In this document: piece by piece, positions 1 through 5,268 of the stretch
Position numbering within the stretch: the stretch's first letter is position 1
Layout: every line of letters starts with the position of its first letter
Source of the DNA: J088 sp003695505 [NCBI: Candidatus Dadabacteria bacterium]
GTDB taxonomy: Bacteria > J088
DNA: 5,268 nt
NCBI GenBank assembly: GCA_003695505.1
Contig: RFIY01000193.1
Span: forward strand, 1 to 5,268
Direction of reading: 5' to 3'
Made by a program: the position numbers and the translations under genes
Notes under the pieces: model-generated
What the model was told of the DNA's origin: nothing
What the model saw: the letters and a program-made list of their open reading frames with translations, nothing else
Databases searched by the model: none

Positions 1-240
1 CCGCCTCAGCGGCGCGTTCAGGTATTGCTTCGTGACCCGCATCCGGTTGATCAGACCCCCGACACTGCAATCCGGCGTGCGGGCCAGGAAATAGACAATA
101 CGGTGATGGACTCGCGCCAGCCCCAGCTCGCGCAATCGCGCATCCGGCTCGGCGGTCATCCGCTGATACCCGTAATACATCGCCTCCAGGGCAAGATCGA
201 GCGACGCGATTTCGTCATTGGGGCCATATATGTCAACCAT
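1..240 (-). CDS. MarR-family transcriptional regulator, partial (C-terminus off the left edge)
   Basis: A winged-helix regulator that probably binds the dyads beside its own start and controls itself and the divergent operon. The minus-strand frame is open from an ATG at 240 to base 1, giving 80 residues. Residues 13-40 form the N-terminal helix region (LDLALEAMYYGYQRMTAEPD), followed by LARVHHRIVYFLARTP (41-56), typical of MarR alpha-helices 1-2. The helix-turn-helix begins near CSVGGLINRM (58-67), and VTKQYLNAPLRR (69-80) is the recognition helix. The wing and C-terminal dimerisation helix lie outside the window. An in-frame TAA 12 bases upstream of the ATG rules out a longer N-terminus. 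No Shine-Dalgarno sequence precedes the ATG, which fits a leaderless message. An internal ATG at 180 has GGAGG only 2 bases away, too close to be convincing. Family assignment is firm; the effector is unknown. Confidence 0.85.
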   Translation of the reverse strand, partial: MVDIYGPNDEIASLDLALEAMYYGYQRMTAEPDARLRELGLARVHHRIVYFLARTPDCSVGGLINRMRVTKQYLNAPLRR

Positions 241-250
241 ATTGACATAT
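228..250. promoter_or_regulatory. Probable MarR operator O1, perfect 9-bp inverted repeat
   Basis: ATATGTCAA (228-236) and its exact reverse complement TTGACATAT (242-250) are separated by 5 bases. The dyad covers the marR start codon and includes the -35 hexamer of the plus-strand promoter. Its size and symmetry suit a MarR dimer. A near copy lies at 277-299. The sequence is seen directly; MarR binding is inferred from position. Confidence 0.75.
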
Positions 251-270
251 TAGCACGAGCGTGCTAGCAT
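242..270 (+). promoter_or_regulatory. Sigma70-type promoter for the aminotransferase-cupin operon
   Basis: A perfect -35 TTGACA (242-247) is followed by a 17-base spacer and a -10 of TAGCAT (265-270, 4 of 6 to consensus). Transcription would begin near 277, at the left edge of the second operator, leaving about 32 untranslated bases. O1 overlaps the -35 and O2 overlaps the start point, so a bound regulator should repress. Confidence 0.65.
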
Positions 271-275
271 GGCGA
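247..275 (-). promoter_or_regulatory. Extended -10 promoter for marR, apparently leaderless
   Basis: Read on the minus strand, TCGCCA (275-270, 4 of 6 to TTGACA), a 17-base spacer and TAATAT (252-247, 4 of 6) preceded by TGC form an extended -10 promoter. Standard spacing puts +1 at 240, the A of the marR ATG. The hexamers are modest matches, so this is a prediction. It nearly superimposes on the opposite-strand promoter. Confidence 0.45.
251..266. repeat. Perfect 7-bp dyad between O1 and O2
   Basis: TAGCACG (251-257) and CGTGCTA (260-266) are exact inverted copies separated by AG. The dyad abuts O1, sits in the spacer of the plus-strand promoter and covers part of the minus-strand promoter. 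Its sequence is unrelated to the ATATGTCAA half-sites, so it may serve a different regulator or be incidental. It is too early in either transcript to act as a terminator. Confidence 0.5.
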
Positions 276-276
276 C

Positions 277-299
277 ATATGTCAACAATATTGACCTAA
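277..299. promoter_or_regulatory. Probable MarR operator O2, second copy with one degenerate arm
   Basis: ATATGTCAA (277-285), 5 bases, then TTGACCTAA (291-299) repeat the O1 layout; the right arm matches at 7 of 9 positions. Bases 277-295 match 228-246 at 18 of 19 positions, differing only at 287. The site overlaps the predicted start of the plus-strand transcript and lies just before the aminotransferase ribosome binding site. Confidence 0.7.
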
Positions 300-301
300 G
301 G
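297..301 (+). promoter_or_regulatory. Ribosome binding site for the aminotransferase
   Basis: TAAGG lies 7 bases before the ATG at 309. It supports this start and partly overlaps the right arm of O2. Confidence 0.6.
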
Positions 302-308
302 CGCCGCC

Positions 309-1175
309 ATGCCACTGTACTCCATCGATGGCGAAATTCTGCCAAAGCACGCGGCGTGTTTGCCAGTCGACGATCACGGCCTGCTCTATGGCGACGGCGT
401 GTTCGAAGGAATCCGTTTTTACACCGGCAGGCCGTTTCGCCTCGAAGCGCATCTCGCCCGTCTCGAACGGTCGGCAACAGCCATCGGACTGTGCGCGAGA
501 CCCTCTCTTGCCGAGATACGCGCCTCGATTCTCGATGCGATTGCGGCCAGCGCGCTGACGGACGGTTATGTGCGGGTCCTGTTGACACGCGGTTCCGGCC
601 CGCTTGGCATCGATCCGTCGGTCTGTACGACGACCCGCCTGATCGTTATTGTCGATACGATTGCAATCGTATCCGATTCCGCACGATCCAGGGGGCTGAC
701 CGCCACGATCACACCGGTTCAACGCGTTTCCGCCCGCGCGCTCGATCCGAGAATCAAGAGCCTGAATTACCTGAACCAGATCCAGGCCCGGCGCTATGCG
801 ACGGCGCACGGCTGCGACGAAGCCATTCTGCTGAATGAGCACGGGCTGGTCGCGGAGGGCAGCGCGGACAATGTTTTTGTCGTCCGCGACGGGCGCCTGC
901 TGACACCGCCGGTACAGGACGGTGCGCTCGACGGCATCACCCGGGCGGCGATCCTTGAACTCGCCCGGCACCTGGACATCACGACAGGAGTCGAATCGCT
1001 GATGCCATACGATCTCTACACCGCAACGGAGTGTTTCCTGACAGGTACGGCCATCGAACTTGTGCCTGTTGCATGCATCGATGGACAGGATCTGCCAGCG
1101 TGTCCCGGACCGGTGTTTTGCTCGCTTCAGAATGCATTTCAATCGTTGATCCGGCAGGAGTGTGCCCATGCCTGA
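309..1175 (+). CDS. ilvE: Branched-chain amino acid aminotransferase (IlvE-type, PLP class IV)
   Basis: A 288-residue cytosolic enzyme predicted to swap amino groups between leucine, isoleucine or valine and 2-oxoglutarate using pyridoxal phosphate. The length is normal for the short IlvE subfamily. Visible motifs: DDHGLLYGDGVFEGIRFY (21-38), Arg51 in HLARLERSA, RVLLTRGSGPLGIDP (89-103), catalytic Lys150 in RIKSLNYLNQ, Glu183 in VAEGSADNVF (expected to hold the PLP ring nitrogen), the phosphate loop DGITRAAI (208-215), and FLTGTAIELVPV (243-254), which favours BCAT over 4-amino-4-deoxychorismate lyase or D-amino acid aminotransferase. TAAGG 7 bases before the ATG supports the start. It is the first gene of a MarR-controlled pair, so it may be a catabolic or specialised paralogue rather than the housekeeping IlvE. 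Family is secure, exact substrate is not. Confidence 0.85.
   Translation: MPLYSIDGEILPKHAACLPVDDHGLLYGDGVFEGIRFYTGRPFRLEAHLARLERSATAIGLCARPSLAEIRASILDAIAASALTDGYVRVLLTRGSGPLGIDPSVCTTTRLIVIVDTIAIVSDSARSRGLTATITPVQRVSARALDPRIKSLNYLNQIQARRYATAHGCDEAILLNEHGLVAEGSADNVFVVRDGRLLTPPVQDGALDGITRAAILELARHLDITTGVESLMPYDLYTATECFLTGTAIELVPVACIDGQDLPACPGPVFCSLQNAFQSLIRQECAHA
1156..1160 (+). promoter_or_regulatory. Ribosome binding site deciding the cupin start
   Basis: AGGAG lies 7 bases before the ATG at 1168 but only 1 base before an in-frame GTG at 1162, so the ATG is preferred. The site lies inside the end of the aminotransferase gene, consistent with translational coupling. Confidence 0.7.
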
Positions 1176-1656
1176 CGACAAACCCCGCCAGAAACCGCCC
1201 ATCGCCGCCGCAGACGTTCCAGGTCAACGCGGATCGACCGGCTACCCGCCACCATGGCGCCTGCTCGTTCAGGGCCGGACGAAACGCAAGATCGGGGACT
1301 GGTTCAACCTGACACGCTTTGGTGTGAACCTGACCACGTTGGAACCCGGAGCGGCGTCGTCGGTCATGCACTGTCACGCAACCCAGGATGAGCTCGTGTA
1401 TGTACTTTCAGGTCAGCCGACACTGGTCATGGATGATACATCCCAGGTGCTTGGACCGGGAGACTGCATCGGCTTTCCGGCCGGGACCGGCGTCGCGCAC
1501 CAGTTCGTCAACGACAGCGACGAACCCGCCGTCATTCTCGAAATCGGCGATCGCGACCCGTCCGACCGCGTTGACTATCCGCACGACGACCTGCGCGCGG
1601 AATTCCGCGACGGATCCTGGGTCTTCCTTAATCGCGACGGCCAGCCGTTCGAATGA
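1168..1656 (+). CDS. Single-domain cupin, COG3837-like, function unknown
   Basis: A 162-residue cytosolic protein with one cupin beta-barrel. Motif 1 is G61-x6-H68-C-H70-x4-E75-x6-G82. Motif 2 is G98-x5-P104-x-G106-x4-H111-x3-N115. H68, H70, E75 and H111 form the usual complete metal-binding set, so it could be a metal enzyme or a small-molecule binder. The N-terminal pattern (KPPIAAADV, YPPPW, GRTKRKIGDW) and the tail after the barrel (EIGDRDPSDRVDYPHDDL) are typical, as I recall them, of the uncharacterised COG3837 cupins. The ATG at 1168 overlaps the aminotransferase stop by 8 bases, so the two are probably translated together. Its task is likely linked to the aminotransferase's substrate or product, but no reaction can be named. 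The gene ends 17 bases from the purH stop. Confidence 0.8.
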   Translation: MPDDKPRQKPPIAAADVPGQRGSTGYPPPWRLLVQGRTKRKIGDWFNLTRFGVNLTTLEPGAASSVMHCHATQDELVYVLSGQPTLVMDDTSQVLGPGDCIGFPAGTGVAHQFVNDSDEPAVILEIGDRDPSDRVDYPHDDLRAEFRDGSWVFLNRDGQPFE

Positions 1657-1673
1657 AGGCGCCGGCCTCCGGG

Positions 1674-3239
1674 TCAGTGCTTGAAGTGACGTCGCCCGGT
1701 GAAGATCATCGCCATGCCGTGCTCGTCGGCGGCTGCGATCACCTCTTCGTCGCGTATGCTGCCACCCGGCTGAATGATCGCGGTCGCGCCGGCTTCGGCG
1801 GCGGCATCGACGCCATCGCGGAACGGGAAAAACGCGTCCGACGCCAGCACGGATCCGTTGAGGTCGTGGCCAGCCTGCCCGGCCTTGATGACGGCGATCC
1901 GGCTCGCATCGACGCGTGACATCTGGCCGGCGCCGATGCCGAGCGCCTGTGTGTCACTGGTAAAGACGATCGCGTTCGACTTGACGTGGCGTACGACCTT
2001 CCAGGCAAAGCGCAGCGCGTCGCGTTCGCGATCGGTCGGTTCGCGTCGGCTGACCACCTTCCATTCGGCTTCGTCTGCCGTTTCCCGGTCGGCTTCCTGG
2101 ATCAGCAGGCCACCTGCGACCGAACGCACCTCGAGCTGTTCGCGCATCCCCTCTGGCCACGGATCGACCGTCGCAACCCGAACGTTCTTCTTTTTCGCGA
2201 GGCGCTCGGCCGCGGCCGGTTCAACGGCGGGACAGATGATACATTCGACGAAGGTCGAGGCGATCTCTTCCGCCGTCGCCAGGTCGAGCGGCCGGTTGAG
2301 GGCGATGATGCCGCCAAATGCGCTGACCGGATCGACGTCGCGGGCACGCCGATATGCGTCGACGAGCGAGTCACCAAGCGCCACACCGCATGGATTCGTG
2401 TGTTTGACGACGACCGCCGCCGGGCGTTCGACGCCGAATTCGAGAATCGCGCGCATCGCGCCGTCGAGGTCGAGCAGGTTGTTGTAGCTCAGCTCCTTGC
2501 CCTGGTGTACCGTCAGCGCCGTCAGCCCCCATTTGCGGCCATAGCCGTAAAACGCGGCCTGCTGATGTGGGTTTTCGCCATAACGCAATGGCTGGATGCG
2601 TGGTCCGCCAACGCTGTAGCGCGGGGGCAGCTTCTCGGTACCATAGGCCTGCTGAAAGTGAAGCTGGATCGCCGCATCGTAGCTCGATGTGGCCTGGAAT
2701 GCCTTGACCGCCATCGCGGCCGCGAACGATTCCGAGACGGTGCCGTTGCCTGCTTCGAGCTCCTTGATCAGCGCTTCATAATCCGATGGATCCGCGATGA
2801 CGACGACATCGCGATGGTTCTTCGCGGCCGAGCGAATCATCGTCGGTCCACCGATGTCGATCTTTTCGATCGCGGCGGCCAGGTCGTCGGGATGCGCCTC
2901 TATGGTCTGCTCGAACGGATAGAGGTTGACGACGACCAGATCGATCGGCTCGATGCCGTCCTGTTTCAACAACTCCAGATCCTCGGGCACGTCACGACGG
3001 GCGAGCAGTGCCGCGTGAATCTTCGGATGCAGCGTCTTGACGCGACCCGCGAAAATCTCAGCCTGGCCGGTTACGGACTCAACCGTGTCGATCGTCACGC
3101 CAGCTTCGCTCAGCGCGCGGGCCGTGCCGCCGGTGCTGAGAATGCGCACACCATGGCCTGTCAGCGCCTGTCCCAGCTCCACGACCCCTGTTTTGTCGAA
3201 TACGCTTACCAGCGCCGTACGAATCGGCAGTCGTCGCAT
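1674..3239 (-). CDS. purH: Bifunctional AICAR formyltransferase / IMP cyclohydrolase
   Basis: PurH carries out the last two steps of de novo IMP synthesis: it formylates AICAR with 10-formyl-tetrahydrofolate, then closes the ring. At 521 residues it is full length. The N-terminal MGS-like cyclohydrolase domain (about 4-190) shows STGGTA (35-40), RVKTLHPKIH (66-75), VNLYPF (104-109) and IDIGGPTMIRSAAKNH (127-142). The C-terminal formyltransferase domain shows LRYGENPHQ (218-226), the catalytic Lys-His pair (279-280) in VVVKHTNPCG, DPVSAFGG (303-310), HVKSNAIV (418-425), GAGQMSR (436-442), SDAFFPF (467-473) and QPGGSIRDEE (490-499), ending RRHFKH. All expected residues seem present. The ATG at 3239 is chosen over the one at 3266 because of AAAGGA 9 bases upstream and because the family usually starts just before this segment. 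It follows mlaD by 47 bases and is probably the last gene of that unit. Confidence 0.97.
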   Translation of the reverse strand: MRRLPIRTALVSVFDKTGVVELGQALTGHGVRILSTGGTARALSEAGVTIDTVESVTGQAEIFAGRVKTLHPKIHAALLARRDVPEDLELLKQDGIEPIDLVVVNLYPFEQTIEAHPDDLAAAIEKIDIGGPTMIRSAAKNHRDVVVIADPSDYEALIKELEAGNGTVSESFAAAMAVKAFQATSSYDAAIQLHFQQAYGTEKLPPRYSVGGPRIQPLRYGENPHQQAAFYGYGRKWGLTALTVHQGKELSYNNLLDLDGAMRAILEFGVERPAAVVVKHTNPCGVALGDSLVDAYRRARDVDPVSAFGGIIALNRPLDLATAEEIASTFVECIICPAVEPAAAERLAKKKNVRVATVDPWPEGMREQLEVRSVAGGLLIQEADRETADEAEWKVVSRREPTDRERDALRFAWKVVRHVKSNAIVFTSDTQALGIGAGQMSRVDASRIAVIKAGQAGHDLNGSVLASDAFFPFRDGVDAAAEAGATAIIQPGGSIRDEEVIAAADEHGMAMIFTGRRHFKH

Positions 3240-3248
3240 TGCAGCCTG

Positions 3249-3254
3249 TCCTTT
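3249..3254 (-). promoter_or_regulatory. Ribosome binding site deciding the purH start
   Basis: AAAGGA on the minus strand lies 9 bases before the ATG at 3239. The alternative ATG at 3266 has AAGGG only 2 bases away, which is poor spacing. Confidence 0.6.
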
Positions 3255-3286
3255 CGAGCAAAGCATGACCCTTGACGGGCCGTTGG

Positions 3287-4753
3287 TCAGAATTTGATCG
3301 GCAATGAGCCAAACAGATACTTGAGATCCTGGTCATTGAAGACGATGCCCAGACCAAAACGCGCCTGCGGGCCGCTGCGACCCGCGAGGTCTTCCGCGCC
3401 AGCCGCGATCGTCAGGTGGTTGAACAGTCTCAACTCTGCCCAACTGCGCACCCGCGGCCGGTCGTCGCGGCGATTGAAATCGAACGCCTCGGCGCGCAGC
3501 CAGAGGCGATCGTCGAACAACGCATAGTCGAGACCGATGCCACCGTCGTTCTCGATCACACCGCCGCGCAGGGTCAGATCCCAGAATCGTTTTGCAATGT
3601 AGGCGTTGAACAGCAGATCGCTCTTGCGCTCACGAATCGTTCGCGTCACCGTCGTCACGTTGCCGACGTCGTCGGTCGTGACGATCTCTTCGGTTCGCGT
3701 CGACTCGACTTTCTCGCTGCGGTCTACGATCCCAACGCCGTAATAATGATCATACGATGGCCGGAACGCAACCTCAAACCGGTTTCTGAATCCGTCATCA
3801 CCACCGAAATCCGACGCATAGGTGCCCAGATAGCTGAATTCGGTCTGCAGCTTCGTCACCGCCGCGAGCGTCTGATTCAGGCTGTCGACCGCCTCGCGCA
3901 CATCGTTGGCCGTATCCTCGTCCTTGACGAGCGTACCGACCGTGCCCTCGCCGCGTTCTACCGTTGCAACAACCTGATTGAGCTGAACGGCCGTGTCTTC
4001 GACCAGGCGCGCGATGCGATCGAGGCGCTGCATCGTTTCACTGACCATACTGGCGTAACCACCGACGCTGTCGCCGGTCTTTTTGAAGCGCCCTTTCCAT
4101 TCGTCGATCAGCTCTGGCAGATCGTCACTGAGCGCTTCACTGCCGCGCGAAATGTTGCGGATGAACCGCGAGATGTATTTTTCGTAATCGCTGAGGACCA
4201 GCTCCAGGCTCAGCGCGGTGTGGCGCATCGAATCGATGGTCTCCGGGATGCCGCGCTGGATCTCTTCGCTCGTGACGACCTCGCGCAAATTGGACACCAG
4301 TGAGACCGCCTCGTTGATCAACGGCGTCATCTTCGCCATCATCTCTTCGAGCGGAATCGGCACATATGTGTCTGCAATCGGCTCGCCCTCGGGCAGCTTG
4401 CCGGTCTCGGGCGTTCCCGGGTTCAGCGAAATATAGCGATCGCCGAGGAAGCCGCTGCTGTAGACACTGATCGACGCATCGCGATAAATCTCAACGTCTT
4501 CATCGCGGATGCGGAAACGAACGAGCGCCTTTTGTCCGCCGCGCACGATCTGCATATCGATAATCCGTCCGACTTCGATGCCGGCAATCTCAACCGGGGA
4601 ATCGACACCCAGCGCGTGCGCCGTGTCGAGCATCGCCTCGTAGGTTCGCCCCTGTGAAAACCAGATCTCGAATTTGCCGACGTAGAACGACGCCCAGAAC
4701 AAAATTGCCGTTGTCAGCAGTACGAACAGTCCCGTTTTTGCTTCGCGGCTCAT
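3287..4753 (-). CDS. mlaD: MlaD-type MCE lipid-transport protein with a beta-rich C-terminal domain
   Basis: Predicted lipid-binding, tunnel-forming subunit of an ABC/MCE transporter, anchored in the inner membrane and exposed to the periplasm. The 488 residues divide into a single transmembrane helix (about 8-25, after MSREAKTG), an MCE domain (about 36-113) with ALGVDSPVEIAGIEVGRI and SSGFLGDRYISLNPG, a long helical region (about 134-305) beginning IPLEEMMAKMTPL, and a beta-rich tail (about 306-488) ending in Phe. Enteric MlaD is under 200 residues, so both the helical region and the tail are extra. The ATG at 4753 overlaps the mlaF stop as ATGA and sits directly before the membrane helix; a 44-residue upstream extension in the same frame lies inside mlaF and is unlikely. 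Subfamily is sure; calling the tail outer-membrane-like is inference. Confidence 0.9.
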   Translation of the reverse strand: MSREAKTGLFVLLTTAILFWASFYVGKFEIWFSQGRTYEAMLDTAHALGVDSPVEIAGIEVGRIIDMQIVRGGQKALVRFRIRDEDVEIYRDASISVYSSGFLGDRYISLNPGTPETGKLPEGEPIADTYVPIPLEEMMAKMTPLINEAVSLVSNLREVVTSEEIQRGIPETIDSMRHTALSLELVLSDYEKYISRFIRNISRGSEALSDDLPELIDEWKGRFKKTGDSVGGYASMVSETMQRLDRIARLVEDTAVQLNQVVATVERGEGTVGTLVKDEDTANDVREAVDSLNQTLAAVTKLQTEFSYLGTYASDFGGDDGFRNRFEVAFRPSYDHYYGVGIVDRSEKVESTRTEEIVTTDDVGNVTTVTRTIRERKSDLLFNAYIAKRFWDLTLRGGVIENDGGIGLDYALFDDRLWLRAEAFDFNRRDDRPRVRSWAELRLFNHLTIAAGAEDLAGRSGPQARFGLGIVFNDQDLKYLFGSLPIKF

Positions 4754-5268
4754 GCGCGCTGTCCGTCCGGTCCGGTGGGAAGATTCAGGACGCGTGGGTC
4801 GCGATCCAGGAATCCGCGGATAATGGGATCGTGGGAGGCCTCGAATTCGCCCGGCGTGCCGATCGCGTGAATCCGGCCACGCCACAACAGCGCTACCCGC
4901 GAGGCCAGTCGCTGTGCCAGTTCCCAGTGGTGAGTGATGACGAGGCCAGTATAGCCAAAGTCCCGATGCGTTTCCATGATGAGGTCCTCGATCACGGCCG
5001 CAGTGACCGGGTCGAGGCCGGATGTCGGCTCATCGAAATAGAGGATATCGGGTTCCAGCGCGAGACTGCGCGCAATGCCGACGCGCTTGCGCATGCCGCC
5101 AGAGAGTTCGGACGGCATACGATCGCCCCGACCTTCGAGCTGGACGCGCCGAAGAAGATCCTCAACGGTCGCGGCGATATCCGCCTCACTGCGATCGGTG
5201 TGTTCGCGCAATGGGAAGGCAATGTTATCCGCGGCCGTCATGGAATCGAACAGCGCCGCGTACTGAAA
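4750..5268 (-). CDS. mlaF: MlaF-type ABC transporter ATPase, partial (N-terminus off the right edge)
   Basis: Cytoplasmic ATPase that powers the MCE lipid transporter together with the permease MlaE. The frame stays open to base 5268, so the ATG at 5241 is internal. The 172 visible residues start at the Q-loop (FQYAALFDSMTAADNIAFPL), and the Walker A motif lies outside the window. The signature LSGGMRKRVGIARSLAL (55-71), Walker B ILYFDEP (75-81), D-loop SGLDP (83-87) and switch His113 are present. FQ-ALFDSMT-DN-AFPLREHT is typical of MlaF rather than of other importers. After the switch histidine the usual Asp is replaced by a second His (ITHHWELAQ). The stop overlaps the mlaD start by 4 bases, so the two are probably coupled. 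mlaE is expected next upstream. Confidence 0.92.
   Translation of the reverse strand, partial: FQYAALFDSMTAADNIAFPLREHTDRSEADIAATVEDLLRRVQLEGRGDRMPSELSGGMRKRVGIARSLALEPDILYFDEPTSGLDPVTAAVIEDLIMETHRDFGYTGLVITHHWELAQRLASRVALLWRGRIHAIGTPGEFEASHDPIIRGFLDRDPRVLNLPTGPDGQRA

Noticed and set aside
25-267. Plus-strand 80-residue frame opposite marR
   Set aside because: The minus strand gives a clear MarR N-terminal and helix-turn-helix sequence. This frame spans the operator region and shows no family features.
282-1202. 306-residue minus-strand frame opposite the aminotransferase
   Set aside because: The plus strand carries all class IV aminotransferase motifs. The minus frame has high Arg/Cys content and no family pattern.
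1655-1670. GC-rich hairpin between the converging cupin and purH stops, considered as a bidirectional terminator
   Set aside because: The stem is only about 6 pairs, with one mismatch on the plus strand, and no T-tract follows on either strand. It is not supportable as an intrinsic terminator.
3240-3266. Upstream ATG giving PurH nine more residues
   Set aside because: Its AAGGG is only 2 bases from the ATG, whereas the ATG at 3239 has AAAGGA at 9 bases and matches the family start better.
1986-3275. 429-residue plus-strand open frame antisense to purH
   Set aside because: It is a mirror of a fully motif-verified purH. The translation is rich in Arg and Asp with no recognisable domain, as expected from the opposite strand of a GC-rich gene.
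3416-4303. 295-residue plus-strand frame opposite mlaD
   Set aside because: It is a shadow of mlaD with no recognisable domain and lies wholly within the coding strand of a known family.
4754-4885. 44-residue N-terminal extension of MlaD
   Set aside because: It lies within mlaF in another frame, is Arg/Pro-rich and would bury the membrane anchor. The ATGA overlap start at 4753 fits the family.

Overview
The window comes from a GC-rich Gram-negative bacterium with an outer membrane. The best evidence is a Mla-type ABC/MCE lipid-transport pair, MlaF and MlaD. The PurH motifs and the long MlaD with a beta-rich C-terminus remind me, from memory only, of Myxococcota, Desulfobacterota and relatives more than of enteric gamma-proteobacteria. 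The phylum cannot be fixed from this sequence alone. No rRNA, tRNA, CRISPR array, insertion sequence or phage gene is visible.

Left part (1-1656): a MarR-family regulator runs off the left edge on the minus strand. It is divergent from a two-gene plus-strand operon encoding an IlvE-type class IV PLP aminotransferase and a COG3837-like single-domain cupin. The last two genes overlap by 8 bases. The 68-base divergent gap and its borders hold two near-identical 19-base repeats (18/19, 49 bases apart). Each is the core of a dyad of the form ATATGTCAA-N5-TTGACATAT. They flank a third, unrelated dyad and overlap promoter-like sequences on both strands. This looks like an autoregulated MarR switch that also controls the aminotransferase/cupin operon. 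The minus-strand promoter would place the transcription start on the A of the marR ATG, so that mRNA is probably leaderless.

Right part (1674-5268): three minus-strand genes read mlaF (5' end beyond the window), mlaD and purH. mlaF and mlaD overlap by 4 bases (ATGA), and purH follows after 47 bases. MlaF would power, and MlaD would form, an inner-membrane-anchored phospholipid/lipid transporter. The permease MlaE is expected upstream, outside the window. MlaD is far longer than the enteric protein. After the membrane anchor, MCE domain and helical region it carries about 180 residues that look like an outer-membrane-type beta structure ending in phenylalanine. One polypeptide might therefore reach from the inner to the outer membrane. 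purH, for the last two steps of IMP synthesis, ends this unit, and its stop lies 17 bases from the cupin stop in a tail-to-tail arrangement.

The items most worth following up are the C-terminal region of MlaD and the compact divergent operator/promoter. Everything else looks like ordinary chromosomal coding sequence.
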